DNA of 64,000 nucleotides from Flavobacteriales bacterium UBA5081 (GCA_002415785.1 DIAJ01000047.1:24813-88812), one strand, 5' to 3'. Shown: positions 33,300 through 43,594, counted from the first letter of the stretch. The notes: a model not told the origin generated them from the letters alone. Made by a program: numbers and translations.

Positions 33300-34464
33300 A
33301 AGATACCTAAAAGCGCCAATTATTTTCACCGGAAAAGGCGAAAAATTAAAGGATGCCACATTAGTGCTCAATAGTAACGGTATAGTAGAAGAAGTTGGAC
33401 AAAACATAACTGTTCCGGAAGGTAGTTTAGAGTGCTTTGAGGGAGCGCTATGTCCCGGCTTTATCAATACACATTGTCACCTTGAATTATCTCATTTAAA
33501 AGGTAAAGTTCAAGAAAAAACCAAGCTCAATGGTTTTATTCAAGAGCTACAATCCATTCGGCATGCTGAGGAGAAAGAAATTGTTGACGCATTGAATGAA
33601 GCAGATCTACAAATGCAGAAAAATGGAATTGTAGCTGTTGGGGATATCTGTAATGATGCGGTCAGCTTTCAGCGCAAGGCAAGCTCTCCGATCCACTACC
33701 ACAGTTTTATTGAGCTTTTTGCTTTTGACTCGGAAAGAGCCGACACTGTTTTTAATGAAGGGCTAGATCTGAAATTAAAAGCCAAAGAGGCTGAAATTGC
33801 TTCATCCATTGTTCCTCACGCACCTTATTCGGTATCCGATTTATTGCTTGAGAAGATTTCGAGTTTAGCAGAAAATAAACCTCTTAGTATACATAATCAG
33901 GAAACTCAAGCAGAAAATAGCATGTTTCAAAAAGGCGAAGGAGCTATGATTGATTTGCTGTCTAATTTCGGCTTAGACAAAGCTACTTATCCGTTCAGTG
34001 GTAAGAGTTCACTTCAAAGTTATTTGGCTAAAATTCCGAAAAACACTCCTTTGCTTTTGGTGCATAATACTTTTACTTCTGCGGAAGACATTGAGTTTGC
34101 TGAAAAAGCTCATCAAAACCTTTATTGGTGTTTTTGCCCGCTTGCCAACAATTACATTGAAGGTCGTTTGCCGGACATTCCGGCTTTTGTAAAAGCTAAT
34201 GTTCGTTGCACTATAGGAACCGACAGTTTTGCTTCTAATCATCAATTGAGCATTTTGGAAGAAATGAAGTGTATTCAGCAAGCATTCCCGCAAATTGAGC
34301 TAAATACACTAATAAAATGGGCCTGTCAGAACGGAGCTGATTTTCTAGGTTTACCCCAAATGGGCTGTTTTGAAAAAGGCAAAAACCCCGGGGTAAATTG
34401 GATTAAAAATTTAAACGAAAATGATGAACTTACACAGGATTCAGAAGTGGAGCGGGTGATGTAA
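33292..34464 (+). CDS. Amidohydrolase-family deaminase-like enzyme
   Basis: 390 residues. Metal-binding motifs: GFINTHCHLELSHL near residue 60 (HxH type), VPHAPYS at about 180, an HNQE segment at about 202, HNTFTS and the catalytic Asp in IGTDSFASNH near 307. The layout fits the cytosine deaminase/aminofutalosine deaminase branch, so it may deaminate a purine-like substrate, including a menaquinone precursor; substrate not determinable here. Its start overlaps the PIN toxin gene by 8 bp. Confidence 0.85.
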   Translation: MSKRYLKAPIIFTGKGEKLKDATLVLNSNGIVEEVGQNITVPEGSLECFEGALCPGFINTHCHLELSHLKGKVQEKTKLNGFIQELQSIRHAEEKEIVDALNEADLQMQKNGIVAVGDICNDAVSFQRKASSPIHYHSFIELFAFDSERADTVFNEGLDLKLKAKEAEIASSIVPHAPYSVSDLLLEKISSLAENKPLSIHNQETQAENSMFQKGEGAMIDLLSNFGLDKATYPFSGKSSLQSYLAKIPKNTPLLLVHNTFTSAEDIEFAEKAHQNLYWCFCPLANNYIEGRLPDIPAFVKANVRCTIGTDSFASNHQLSILEEMKCIQQAFPQIELNTLIKWACQNGADFLGLPQMGCFEKGKNPGVNWIKNLNENDELTQDSEVERVM

Positions 34465-34473
34465 AAACAAATC

Positions 34474-36453
34474 TTACTCTTTCGTCATCACTACCACCAA
34501 TTTATTAAAATCAGCAGCGGCATTTATAACTTCTTTGTACTCATCAAATCTTTCCGATGGATAGCTTATTGACGCATAGTATTCTTTGCAGTTTAAAACA
34601 TAGGCATCACCGTCTTTTTCAACTGTTGAAACAAAATACAGATCATAATCATCGCCTTCACCGTATTTAAAACTCATCTTAAGTTCATCTAGGTTTTTTA
34701 CGCTGTAGCCTTTAGGAACATTGAAGCGAATAGTTCTCATATAGAGTCTTTGGTTCTCAGAGTTAACATCATATCGTCTGCTTTCTTCCTGATAAAGTTC
34801 CATTTGTTCGCCAATCAAATCCCCAATTTTAAAAAGTAAATCTTCTCCGGCTTTACTAACAAAAGGGTGGTTATTTGTTTCAATGGAAATCACTAAAGGT
34901 TTAGCACCATAATCGTTTTTTTCAACGTTTTTTAATTCTGTTTTCTCATCTTTTATGTCTTCATGAACCATGTTTTTTAATGAGCCGGTTAACTCTTCAA
35001 TTGCAGATTCATCTAACAAATGGATAATAGGTTGGATAAATTGAGCAGAGTAACCCATCATTTTTTTCTCAATATTCACTTTAGGTTGACTTAAGTCCTT
35101 AGAGAAGTCAACTTCAATATTCATTGTATCTGTATTAGCCGTATAAGGCAATGCTTCAATAAATTTTACTTTCCCAACATAGGCTTTAATTTGTCCAACA
35201 TCCATTGATTTTATATGAAGTCCGTAATTATGCGACCAGTTCGCCGGTATGTATTTTCCTCTTGAGAATGTTTCAGTAGGAGCAATATACATATCAACTT
35301 CAGGAATATAAAGTAAGTAGTTTCTCAAAAATAGATAGGCTTCATATTCGGGGTGAAAAGGTAACTCAGTACGATCCGTTGTCAAAACCACCTCTATATT
35401 TGAAATGCCCGCTTTTTTCAAAAGTGCTGCATGCATAATACACGAACCTAAATTGTTCATCGTCTTAGTTTCATATATCTTTTCTACATCAGTTAGATCT
35501 GACATACTAAGATTGGCAATTTTAAATTCATTTTTTAAATGATTTTCTATCAATAATATTTTCTCATTCTTACTTTCTACCTTATCTAACTTTATGTTTT
35601 TGGCAATTTGGTCAATCCTTTTTTGAGCTTTTTTAGAAAGTTCAGGGAAAACAGAAGTGTAAACGTTTTCATTCACATTAGCATAAGTGGTTATATCTCC
35701 TCTGTTTGTAGCATTATTTCGATCTAATTTAAATAGAACCCCTTGTTTTACCGTATTTGGATATAAATAGGGCTGATCAAGTATTTTATCTGCTGAATCA
35801 AGCGTTACAGTCCATCTGTTTTTTTCTTCAATACTTGTATCTCTTACTGCTTCAGGTGCATTATTAACCGGCACTACAGAAAACTCCAGATGAGGTGGGC
35901 AAAGTAGTTCAAACTCTTGGTTAAATGCGACAACATCACTTTGTAAATAAATTAACGAACCGTAATAGTAGGAGTTATTTTGTCGATACGTTGCTCTTTC
36001 TATAATACTCCCTTTTTCCAGACCCTCTAAGGCATAGTAATAATACTTTTGTTCCTCTCCTTCATCATCGTAAACTCCCACTTTTACGTCTTCCTTTTTT
36101 AGTTCAGTAATTTTTCCGGAAGGGGAGATTACTCTGGCCTTTTGAAAATGATAGTTTGAACCTTCTCCAATGGTCAAGTAAATTTTATTATTTCGTTCTA
36201 TCGCCTTGTCTGAATTAACCAGCTTTACAGAGTATACAAAGGTAAACTGCTGTTCAGCTTCCTCATTAACAATGTATTCAGTTGAATATTTATAAGTAAG
36301 TAATGCTTCATCTAGCATCTTCTGACTCTCTGAAATTTCAAATTCAGGCTCTTTACTAAATTCGAATTCTTTGTATTCTTGTGCATTTACTGTAGGTAAA
36401 CTGTAAATAAATAAGCCGGCAATACATATATAATTGTTAAGCGATTTAATCAT
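34474..36453 (-). CDS. DUF3857/transglutaminase-like secreted protein
   Basis: 659 residues with a signal peptide (ICIAGLFIYSLPTVNAQ). The N-terminal domain (about 30-260) is DUF3857-like (INEEAEQQFTFVYSVKLVN, ITELKKEDVKVGVYD). The transglutaminase-like core covers about 280-420, but the Cys-His-Asp triad is not obvious: the usual GDCKD is replaced by LGSCIMHAALLKK, which keeps a Cys. Last gene of a three-gene operon, overlapping the previous DUF3857 gene by 4 bp. Probably periplasmic or surface-attached, function unknown. Confidence 0.8.
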   Translation of the reverse strand: MIKSLNNYICIAGLFIYSLPTVNAQEYKEFEFSKEPEFEISESQKMLDEALLTYKYSTEYIVNEEAEQQFTFVYSVKLVNSDKAIERNNKIYLTIGEGSNYHFQKARVISPSGKITELKKEDVKVGVYDDEGEEQKYYYYALEGLEKGSIIERATYRQNNSYYYGSLIYLQSDVVAFNQEFELLCPPHLEFSVVPVNNAPEAVRDTSIEEKNRWTVTLDSADKILDQPYLYPNTVKQGVLFKLDRNNATNRGDITTYANVNENVYTSVFPELSKKAQKRIDQIAKNIKLDKVESKNEKILLIENHLKNEFKIANLSMSDLTDVEKIYETKTMNNLGSCIMHAALLKKAGISNIEVVLTTDRTELPFHPEYEAYLFLRNYLLYIPEVDMYIAPTETFSRGKYIPANWSHNYGLHIKSMDVGQIKAYVGKVKFIEALPYTANTDTMNIEVDFSKDLSQPKVNIEKKMMGYSAQFIQPIIHLLDESAIEELTGSLKNMVHEDIKDEKTELKNVEKNDYGAKPLVISIETNNHPFVSKAGEDLLFKIGDLIGEQMELYQEESRRYDVNSENQRLYMRTIRFNVPKGYSVKNLDELKMSFKYGEGDDYDLYFVSTVEKDGDAYVLNCKEYYASISYPSERFDEYKEVINAAADFNKLVVVMTKE

Positions 36454-38399
36454 GATTTACTAAGTTTAATGGTGTTATTAAGTTCATTTGTAATTTTTTG
36501 AATAGAATTGTTCCATTTTTCCACCTCTTCAGTTTCAAGTTTTATTACTTTTTGAATAAAGGTTAGATGATAGCTAATTTGATTAGCTGTAACTTCATAC
36601 TCAATAGTGCAATCTAAAAGATCATTAGAAAGCTTAAAATCTTCCGCAATGTGTTTTACAAGATAGTTTTTAGGGATTTCAAAGAAGTATACTTTTTCTA
36701 AGGTGTTATTATACTGAAACAGGTAAGGTATATTTTGCTTTTCATCAACTTTGTATAGCTTTAATTGTTGAGTTAAATTTGGATTAAAATAAATATCTTC
36801 ACCCAAGTGGTTTATGTAACTAGGAATTTCAAATTTGTAATCAATTACTAAACTATCATTTCTTTCCTCTATATAGTTTAATTTGAAAGACTTTGTATAG
36901 TACTTATTGTTTCCTTTCCCAAAAGCATAGTTCATTAAATCCAATTGTTTAGAACTATCTCTCTCCATAAAGTCATAAAGAATATCAGAGGCTAAATAAC
37001 CACCAAAATAGAGTTTTCCACTACCGGAAAAACTACTTTCATGAATATTTAAATAAGCCGTATCTAGTTCAAAGTTTTTGTGTGGAGCAATAATAGGAAC
37101 AGTATCAATTTTATAAGATTTTTCGTTTAATCCAATCAACACTTCCTTCCCTTGTATAAATGCAGAAGGGGCGTTCATCTCTAGAGTAGCATCTGTCGGA
37201 TCTAAATAATAAACTTGACCTTCTTTATCATAATAACTAACAATCATATGGTTGTCTACTAAAGGGGTAGAAACTTCTTTGTAAGAGAATGGAATTTTTC
37301 TTGTCCCCACCCATGTAAAATGTGACTTAATCCCAATTTGATCTAGCAAGCTGATGGTTATACTGCTCATGTCTTTACAATCTCCATACCTTCTTTGTAA
37401 AACCAAATCCGGGTCTCTTGGTACAAAACCTCCATATCCATCACCCAGAGCAATGTATTTAATGTTGTTTTGCACCCATTTATAAACTGCTTTTACTTTT
37501 TCTTTTTCACTGCTGATGTCTTTTGTAATTGAGTCGGCTAGTTGTTTTATTTCAGTACTCTTTGTAAAATCTACTTCTTTAATCAGGCTACTATACCAAC
37601 TATATAATCCATCTAAATTGTCAAAAACTTCTGTTTTTTCTCCATCAATAGTGTAAGATTTTATATAAGGTTCTATGGTTGGTCTGTAGTACAAAGTATT
37701 TGACTCATCACCGTGAACTTTTTGCTTGTCACATTGATTAATTTCCCATTTGTGATAGGTGTACTTTTTATCACTACTTTTTGAGTAAGTAATACAACTA
37801 TCATTCATGTTGAATTGATGCACACCTAAGTCTACTCTATTGTCAACTTTAATAGTATAGCTGCTATTTTTAATATAATAGTTTCTGCTAATTCCTGTAT
37901 TATTAATTAATCGATAATCCTTTATTTTCTTTGTAGTATTGATTTCAGTTACAGCACCTTCTCTAAGGTCTTCAAAATTAAATTCTAGTTCTTTCTGTCC
38001 GCTGTAAAAGCTTACACTATTTTGAGCAATTACTTCTTTCTCAGTAAATTCTTTAACTTTTTTCCGTTTATATCCTCTTCCTTTAGGAATATATGCAGTT
38101 GCCGATATATCAGTAATCTCAGTAAAAAAGTTAAAGCTCATTGACCTTTTTGACATTCCAATGGCGTTCTTATTTAGAGAGAGCAGCTTCTCATTAAAAT
38201 AGGAGTACACTTGAGGTTTGTTATCCTCAATTTCGATTACATCTTTGTGATTAATTTCCAATACAACATAAGAGTCATTAGGCAATTTCTCTTTTAAATC
38301 TTGATAAAAGAATTTATTCGAAATTTGAGCTGTAACAAGCGTATAATTAATAAGAAATAAAGAAGTGAGGAGTATTTTTTTAAAGCACTTTTTCGCCAT
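36450..38399 (-). CDS. DUF3857/transglutaminase-like secreted protein
   Basis: 649 residues with an N-terminal signal (LLTSLFLINYTLVTAQ). It carries a DUF3857-type N-terminal domain and a transglutaminase-like core with the intact active-site segment RYGDCKDMSSITISLLDQIG (Cys near 314) and the His of VDNHMIVSYY; the Asp is in YLDPTDATLEM. It differs from its neighbour, in which this site is altered. Overlaps the upstream 1093-residue gene by 20 bp and the downstream paralogue by 4 bp. Probably a cell-envelope protein acting with them; substrate unknown. Confidence 0.84.
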   Translation of the reverse strand: MAKKCFKKILLTSLFLINYTLVTAQISNKFFYQDLKEKLPNDSYVVLEINHKDVIEIEDNKPQVYSYFNEKLLSLNKNAIGMSKRSMSFNFFTEITDISATAYIPKGRGYKRKKVKEFTEKEVIAQNSVSFYSGQKELEFNFEDLREGAVTEINTTKKIKDYRLINNTGISRNYYIKNSSYTIKVDNRVDLGVHQFNMNDSCITYSKSSDKKYTYHKWEINQCDKQKVHGDESNTLYYRPTIEPYIKSYTIDGEKTEVFDNLDGLYSWYSSLIKEVDFTKSTEIKQLADSITKDISSEKEKVKAVYKWVQNNIKYIALGDGYGGFVPRDPDLVLQRRYGDCKDMSSITISLLDQIGIKSHFTWVGTRKIPFSYKEVSTPLVDNHMIVSYYDKEGQVYYLDPTDATLEMNAPSAFIQGKEVLIGLNEKSYKIDTVPIIAPHKNFELDTAYLNIHESSFSGSGKLYFGGYLASDILYDFMERDSSKQLDLMNYAFGKGNNKYYTKSFKLNYIEERNDSLVIDYKFEIPSYINHLGEDIYFNPNLTQQLKLYKVDEKQNIPYLFQYNNTLEKVYFFEIPKNYLVKHIAEDFKLSNDLLDCTIEYEVTANQISYHLTFIQKVIKLETEEVEKWNNSIQKITNELNNTIKLSKS

Positions 38400-41300
38400 T
38401 GTAATATCTTGTCTTTGAAATTAATTTGCCATTTTCGTCGTATTTAGATTCATCTCCATGCTTCTCATCATTAACATAAATGACTTTTTCTTTGAGTTTC
38501 CCATTTTCATAGTACTCAGTATTTTCTCCATCTAAATATCCGTTTTTGTATGAAATAGAAGATTTTAATTGACCGTTTTCATAATAAACCTTGTATTGTC
38601 CATCTCGTTGGTCATTTTTCAGCTGATATTCAATGTAAGGCTTGCCGTTTTCGTAGTAGATTTTATAATCTCCAATAAAGTAACCGTTTTTCATCGTAAA
38701 AACTCTGGAAATATTTCCATTGCTGTATTTTGCTTTTACCTCTATAGAACCTTTTGGAATATCAATCTCAATTTTCTGACTATCTGCATTTAAGTAATAG
38801 TATTGTTGAAGAATTCCCTTGTCGTATATTCTCGATAGTTGTAAACTCCCATTTGGACCAAAAAACTTGTGTTCACCAAATATCTCTCCGTAAACATATT
38901 CGATTTCTTGAGAAAGATTCCCATTTTTATAAAAGTCTTTATCAACTCCATGAAGATCTCCATAAGCGTAATTTGATTCATCTGAGATTTGACCATTATC
39001 ATAGTACTCTTTCCATGCTCCATTATGCCTTCCGTTTTCATAACTGCCAGCTTCTTTTAAAGTGCCATCTTCATAGAACCATTTCCATTCACCTACCTTT
39101 GTATCGTTGATGTAATTTCCTTGAGTATTCAGTTTCCCATTTGGGTAATGCCAAATGTACTCACCTTCTGAGGAGTTTAATATATACTTCCCTTTAAATG
39201 CTATTTTGCCATTATAGTGCATTAGTTCATAAACACCAATTCCATCTTCAAACTGCGACTCAGACATTATACTCTCTGAAGTATCGTAACATACTACTCC
39301 TTGTAAAAATCCATCTTTATAGTAGTCTACACGATCTAGTTTGCCGTTTACTGTATAATATTTGTAAGCTCCTTTTATTTCACCATTTAGGTAATAGCTT
39401 TCTGTTTTAATTGTACCATCAGGATAGAATGATTTCCAAACTCCATTTGATTCTCCATCTTCAAAGTATCCTATTCTTTTTAGTTGTGCATGTCCATAAT
39501 AAGTCTTATGAATACCTTCTAGTTTATCATCTTTATAATAGTACTCTCCCTCTACTGCACCCCATGGGTAATAGTCAACTACCTTACCTTCGGCTTTGTC
39601 ATTTTTATAATTGGCAACCTGAGTTAAGTTACCATATTCATCAAAGTATCGCCATTCCCCAACTTTACCATCCACCGGATGATAAGCTCCTTCATTTGCT
39701 TTTACTCCATTGAAGTGATATTCAGTTAGATTAAATGACTTTTTCTTGTCTCCACCACTAATAATTTCCTTGCCTTCAGAGTCGTAATAAATATAATTGA
39801 TTAATCGATCTTTAAATTCTTTTTCATACCATAAGGTTGAATGATGAGTATAGGCTTTTTTGCTTATTAGCTGATCTTTTTTATAGGTATCTTCAAACTT
39901 TAAAACACCATTTGGGTAATAATACTTCCAAAGCCCTTCTTTTAGTCCTTCGTCGTAAGTGCCTTCTACTTCTATTGTGCCATCTCTATAGAGTTGCTTG
40001 TACAAGCCATTGTATTTATTGTTTGCCTTTTCGCAAACTATTCTGTCTTGTCCATTTTCCCATAATATCTTATAAGTCCCATTACTTTCTCCTTCTTTAA
40101 ACTCTTCCCTGCGGTATATTTTACCATCAGCATAGCGTTCAATTAGCTCGCCATTTATCTTTCCTTTTAAGAAATTAGCTTCATACTCCGGTTTTCCGTT
40201 CTTGAAAAAATAAGTTGCTTCACCTTCAAATAAGCCATCAATGTATTTTGCCTTTCTATAAATGTTTCCTCCCATGTAATACTCTGCAAAATCTCCATTA
40301 CGTTCATTTTTTTCAAATGGAATTTCTTCTTTCAGCTGACCATTTTCGTGATACAATTTTGCTAGACCTTCTAACTTCCCTTGATTGTAATTGATTTCTT
40401 GACTTAAAATGCCATTTTCATAGTATATTTTCCAATTGCCATCTTGTTCGCCATTTTTATAATTTCCTTTTGACTGAATATTGCCATTTTCGTGAAAACT
40501 AATGTATGGTCCGTTAAGCTGATCTTTCTTTTTATCATAACCTCCAATAGCTTCAATTTCTCCACTAGAGTAATACCAAGTTTTATTTTTTCCATTAAGG
40601 ATATCAAAGTTTATTTCATGCGTATTGTTTAAATTGAACCACTTTTGTCTAATCCAACTGTTAAACTCTTTTAGTTTTTCAAAGTTTTTGTCTACTATTT
40701 CTTTATGTGCTTCATTTTGTGATGGAACTAAGGCAAAAAGGTGCATTACTTCAAACTTATCTTCTTGCATCACTAATTCATAAAAAGGTTTGTAATAACT
40801 ATTGAAAAAGTAATCACTTTCTTTTGTTTGCATCAGCTGGCTGAAGATTAAGTGGTTTTGTTTTGCAAAGTAGAGTTGATTTTCTCCCGGAACTTTGTAA
40901 TCTTCTTTAAGTGCAATGTAGTTTTCAATCAATAAGTCAATCTCATCAAACTCTGTAGACTCCAGTTCAAAGCCCTCTTTTTCTTCTATTTCAACTTTTG
41001 TGTTATTAGAGAGCTCATTTAATAACCCAAGAACTCTATATGCTTTATCTGAGTAAGGCTCTAGCAGAACAATCATATTAAAAGCTAAAAAAGTTTCAGT
41101 AAGGTTCCCTTCATTGAAAGCAAATACGCCTAGATTAAAGTGTGCATTTATGTCAAAAGGGTAAAGTTTCGCATGTTTTTTATAGGCGGCATAAGATGAG
41201 TCATATTCTTTTAATTCGAGGTGCTGAAACGCAAGATTATTGCTAGCTTCTTTGTAAAAAGGGTAGTCCTTTAATAACTCTTGGTACACTTTTTTTGCTT

Positions 41301-41661
41301 CTTTTTTTTCACCTTTTAAGTTTAAAGTGTAGCCTTTATTTAAACGAAAAGCTTGATGATCTGAGATTTCTTTTGCGCTAATTCCTTCTTCACAAAAAAC
41401 TAATGCTTCATCATATCTTTCCAGTTGAGATAAGATATATGTTTTCTTTAAAAGTGCTGTATAGTAATTTGTATCACCGGGATTTATTTGCTCTACTTTT
41501 TCTAAAGCGGCATTCATGCTGTCAATTGACATCAATGAGTCTGCTTCAGTTATTAGTTTCGCAGAACTTACATACTCAGGGATTAGTAGGCTATCGTTTG
41601 CAATTGTTTTTAAATAAGAAAAGCTTAGTAGGATGAGAAAGAAATAAAGTTTAGAGGACAT
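38380..41661 (-). CDS. Giant TPR and YwqK/MORN-repeat secreted protein
   Basis: 1093 residues. Signal peptide at the N-terminus (LYFFLILLSFSYLKTIA). Residues about 30-230 are TPR-like helical repeats (EKVEQINPGDTNYYTALLKK, FNLGVFAFNEGNLTETFL). From about 355 to the end there are roughly thirty ~23-residue repeats of the pattern YYENGxLxxExxYKNGxxxGxW, the YwqK/MORN-like type. They would form a very long beta-solenoid-like rod. First gene of the operon with the two DUF3857 proteins, overlapping the next by 20 bp. A palindrome 30-50 bp upstream may be an operator. Function unknown; surface display is likely. Confidence 0.85.
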   Translation of the reverse strand: MSSKLYFFLILLSFSYLKTIANDSLLIPEYVSSAKLITEADSLMSIDSMNAALEKVEQINPGDTNYYTALLKKTYILSQLERYDEALVFCEEGISAKEISDHQAFRLNKGYTLNLKGEKKEAKKVYQELLKDYPFYKEASNNLAFQHLELKEYDSSYAAYKKHAKLYPFDINAHFNLGVFAFNEGNLTETFLAFNMIVLLEPYSDKAYRVLGLLNELSNNTKVEIEEKEGFELESTEFDEIDLLIENYIALKEDYKVPGENQLYFAKQNHLIFSQLMQTKESDYFFNSYYKPFYELVMQEDKFEVMHLFALVPSQNEAHKEIVDKNFEKLKEFNSWIRQKWFNLNNTHEINFDILNGKNKTWYYSSGEIEAIGGYDKKKDQLNGPYISFHENGNIQSKGNYKNGEQDGNWKIYYENGILSQEINYNQGKLEGLAKLYHENGQLKEEIPFEKNERNGDFAEYYMGGNIYRKAKYIDGLFEGEATYFFKNGKPEYEANFLKGKINGELIERYADGKIYRREEFKEGESNGTYKILWENGQDRIVCEKANNKYNGLYKQLYRDGTIEVEGTYDEGLKEGLWKYYYPNGVLKFEDTYKKDQLISKKAYTHHSTLWYEKEFKDRLINYIYYDSEGKEIISGGDKKKSFNLTEYHFNGVKANEGAYHPVDGKVGEWRYFDEYGNLTQVANYKNDKAEGKVVDYYPWGAVEGEYYYKDDKLEGIHKTYYGHAQLKRIGYFEDGESNGVWKSFYPDGTIKTESYYLNGEIKGAYKYYTVNGKLDRVDYYKDGFLQGVVCYDTSESIMSESQFEDGIGVYELMHYNGKIAFKGKYILNSSEGEYIWHYPNGKLNTQGNYINDTKVGEWKWFYEDGTLKEAGSYENGRHNGAWKEYYDNGQISDESNYAYGDLHGVDKDFYKNGNLSQEIEYVYGEIFGEHKFFGPNGSLQLSRIYDKGILQQYYYLNADSQKIEIDIPKGSIEVKAKYSNGNISRVFTMKNGYFIGDYKIYYENGKPYIEYQLKNDQRDGQYKVYYENGQLKSSISYKNGYLDGENTEYYENGKLKEKVIYVNDEKHGDESKYDENGKLISKTRYYNGEKVL

Positions 41662-41690
41662 TTTGGTTTGGATTTAGTCAAAAATGGAAT

Positions 41691-41710
41691 TTGTTAAAAA
41701 TATTTAACAA
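41691..41710. promoter_or_regulatory. 20-bp inverted repeat upstream of giant repeat gene
   Basis: TTGTTAAA (41691-41698) and TTTAACAA (41703-41710) are perfect arms around AATA. It lies 30-50 bp upstream of the 1093-residue gene's start, a typical operator position. Confidence 0.4.
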
Positions 41711-41821
41711 CAAGAATCCTCATTTATTTCATTAAATCAAAACTTTATTGAGATTTTTTTGTCTTAATTAAATTTTATTTTTAATTAGAATTCAACTACA
41801 AGGCTTTGTTTGTGAGTTCAC

Positions 41822-42946
41822 TTACACCATCCTCCTTTCTACTCTTTCACCAATTCTACACATGGCTTCATAACTAATCGTTCCAAGTGCTTCGGAGTAT
41901 TCGTGTATACTTTTCTTACCTCCAAACAAGATTGCTTCAATGCCTAGTTCAAGTGGCTGGTTTCCTAAGTAAATCATACTTAAGTCCATGCAGATATTGC
42001 CAATAGTTGGATAAAGCTGTCCGTCAATTTCCACCTCCCAGTTTCCGTTGCCTAAACTTCTGCTAAAACCGTCAGCATAACCTACAGAAAGGGTGGCAAT
42101 GTACCCGTCTTCAGGCATTCTTCCGGCTCGGGAATATCCAATGCTTTCCCCTTTTTTTAGTTTTAATACTTGTGCTATTCGAGTTTTGAACATACAAATT
42201 GGAGATAAGCTCTCTTTCAAATCATCTAAAGCAGAAGCGCCGTATAAACCAATCCCCAAGCGCACTAAGTCGTAATGGTGATTTTTAAAACGATAAATAC
42301 CATTGCTGTTTAAGGCATGAAGCTTAACATCTTCAGGCAATTTATCTTTTAATTTCCGATAAAAATCTTCAAATATTTTTAGCTGCCTTAAGCTGTACTC
42401 ATCTTCCTCCGCAGTTCCGGAAGCACTTAAGTGTGTCATTAAGCTTTTAACGCTACATGCACTGCTTTTTTCAATCGCTGAAATCAGCTCGTTAATTTCT
42501 AAAGGATCAATACCTAGCCGATTCATTCCTGTGTTCACTTTTAAATGAACAGGATAAGCTGAAGAGGTCAAATTTTCTTCCTCTAAAAAAGTTTGAAAAG
42601 CAAGCAATTGGTCAAGATGGTGAATTTCCGGTTCCAGGCAATTTTCTACAACTGCTTTAAAGTTATCTCTTGAAGGGTTAATGACCATTATTGGCAACTC
42701 CACTCCGGCAGCTCGCAGTTCAACTCCTTCAGAAACATAAGCCACACCAATGTATTCTGCCAGTTTTTCCTCTTCAATCAATTTTGCAATTTCAATAGCT
42801 CCATTTCCGTAGGCTGAAGCTTTTATCATCGCCATAATTTGAGTTGAGTCCTTTAATAAATGGCGAAAAAAATGAAAATTGTGAATGATTGCCTCTCGGC
42901 TAATTTCAATAATTGTAGGTGATTGAACTGAAGTCGTTTTGGTCAT
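41822..42946 (-). CDS. alr: Alanine racemase
   Basis: PLP enzyme making D-alanine for peptidoglycan. The PLP-binding Lys42 is in AMIKASAYGNG, a slight variant of the usual KADAYGHG. The second catalytic Tyr is in LSVGYADGFSRSLGN, and GNICMDLSMIYLG is the family Cys/Asp motif. 374 residues is normal; it is the stand-alone form, without the MurF-like fusion seen in some Bacteroidota. It overlaps tdk by 4 bp. Confidence 0.94.
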   Translation of the reverse strand: MTKTTSVQSPTIIEISREAIIHNFHFFRHLLKDSTQIMAMIKASAYGNGAIEIAKLIEEEKLAEYIGVAYVSEGVELRAAGVELPIMVINPSRDNFKAVVENCLEPEIHHLDQLLAFQTFLEEENLTSSAYPVHLKVNTGMNRLGIDPLEINELISAIEKSSACSVKSLMTHLSASGTAEEDEYSLRQLKIFEDFYRKLKDKLPEDVKLHALNSNGIYRFKNHHYDLVRLGIGLYGASALDDLKESLSPICMFKTRIAQVLKLKKGESIGYSRAGRMPEDGYIATLSVGYADGFSRSLGNGNWEVEIDGQLYPTIGNICMDLSMIYLGNQPLELGIEAILFGGKKSIHEYSEALGTISYEAMCRIGERVERRMV

Positions 42947-43524
42947 ACTTTATTTATGGCATCTTGAAAGCAGTCGCGGCAAAGTGGCTCGTAGCTCTCG
43001 GTTTCTCCTAACATCACCAACTTTTCTTCTTTTGAAATTCGGTGAGAGTGATTTGCTAAGTTACCACATCTTACGCAAATGGCATGAACTTTTGTAACGT
43101 ATTCAGCCGTGGCTAAAAGCGCCGGTATCGGCCCAAAAGGTTTGCCTTTAAAATCCATGTCTAAACCGGCAACAATTACTCGAATTCCCTGATTAGCCAA
43201 CTGATTGCAAACCCCCACCAGCTCCATGTCAAAAAACTGAGCTTCGTCGATCCCAACCACTTGTTCATCATTAATTAAAAGTGGAATATTAGCCGATGCA
43301 GGTACCGGAGTAGAATGAATTTGATTAGAATCGTGAGAAACTACCGCTTCTTCATGATAGCGATTGTCCACTTCCGGCTTAAAAATCTCTACTTTTTGCT
43401 TGGCAATTTTTGCTCGCTTTAGTCTGCGAATCAGCTCTTCGGTTTTCCCCGAAAACATAGATCCACAAATCACTTCGATGGAACCCTTGCGCTTTTTGGA
43501 ATTAATTGTATTTTCGAGGAACAT
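42943..43524 (-). CDS. tdk: Thymidine kinase
   Basis: Type II thymidine kinase of the salvage pathway. P-loop GSMFSGKTEE at 21-30, catalytic Glu in GIDEAQFFD, and the structural zinc site with Cys pairs CVRCGN and CRDCFQ. The 193-residue length is normal. It precedes alr with a 4-bp overlap, a pairing known in Bacteroidota. Confidence 0.95.
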   Translation of the reverse strand: MFLENTINSKKRKGSIEVICGSMFSGKTEELIRRLKRAKIAKQKVEIFKPEVDNRYHEEAVVSHDSNQIHSTPVPASANIPLLINDEQVVGIDEAQFFDMELVGVCNQLANQGIRVIVAGLDMDFKGKPFGPIPALLATAEYVTKVHAICVRCGNLANHSHRISKEEKLVMLGETESYEPLCRDCFQDAINKV

Positions 43525-43543
43525 TTAAGATAAAAGAATGTGT

Positions 43544-43551
43544 TACTTTTG
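43544..43551 (+). promoter_or_regulatory. Candidate -7 promoter box for gene 43595
   Basis: TACTTTTG fits TAnnTTTG and lies 43 bp upstream of the ATG. The -33 TTG is missing at normal spacing. Confidence 0.35.
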
Positions 43552-43594
43552 ATGCTTGCAAAGGTATTATTAATCGCAGATATCTAAAACAATA

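Noticed and set aside
39411..39713. Several open frames of 70-118 codons on the plus strand across 38569-41636
   Set aside because: They lie opposite the long YwqK-repeat gene; His/Leu/Tyr-rich translations are what the reverse of its repeats gives. Shadows.
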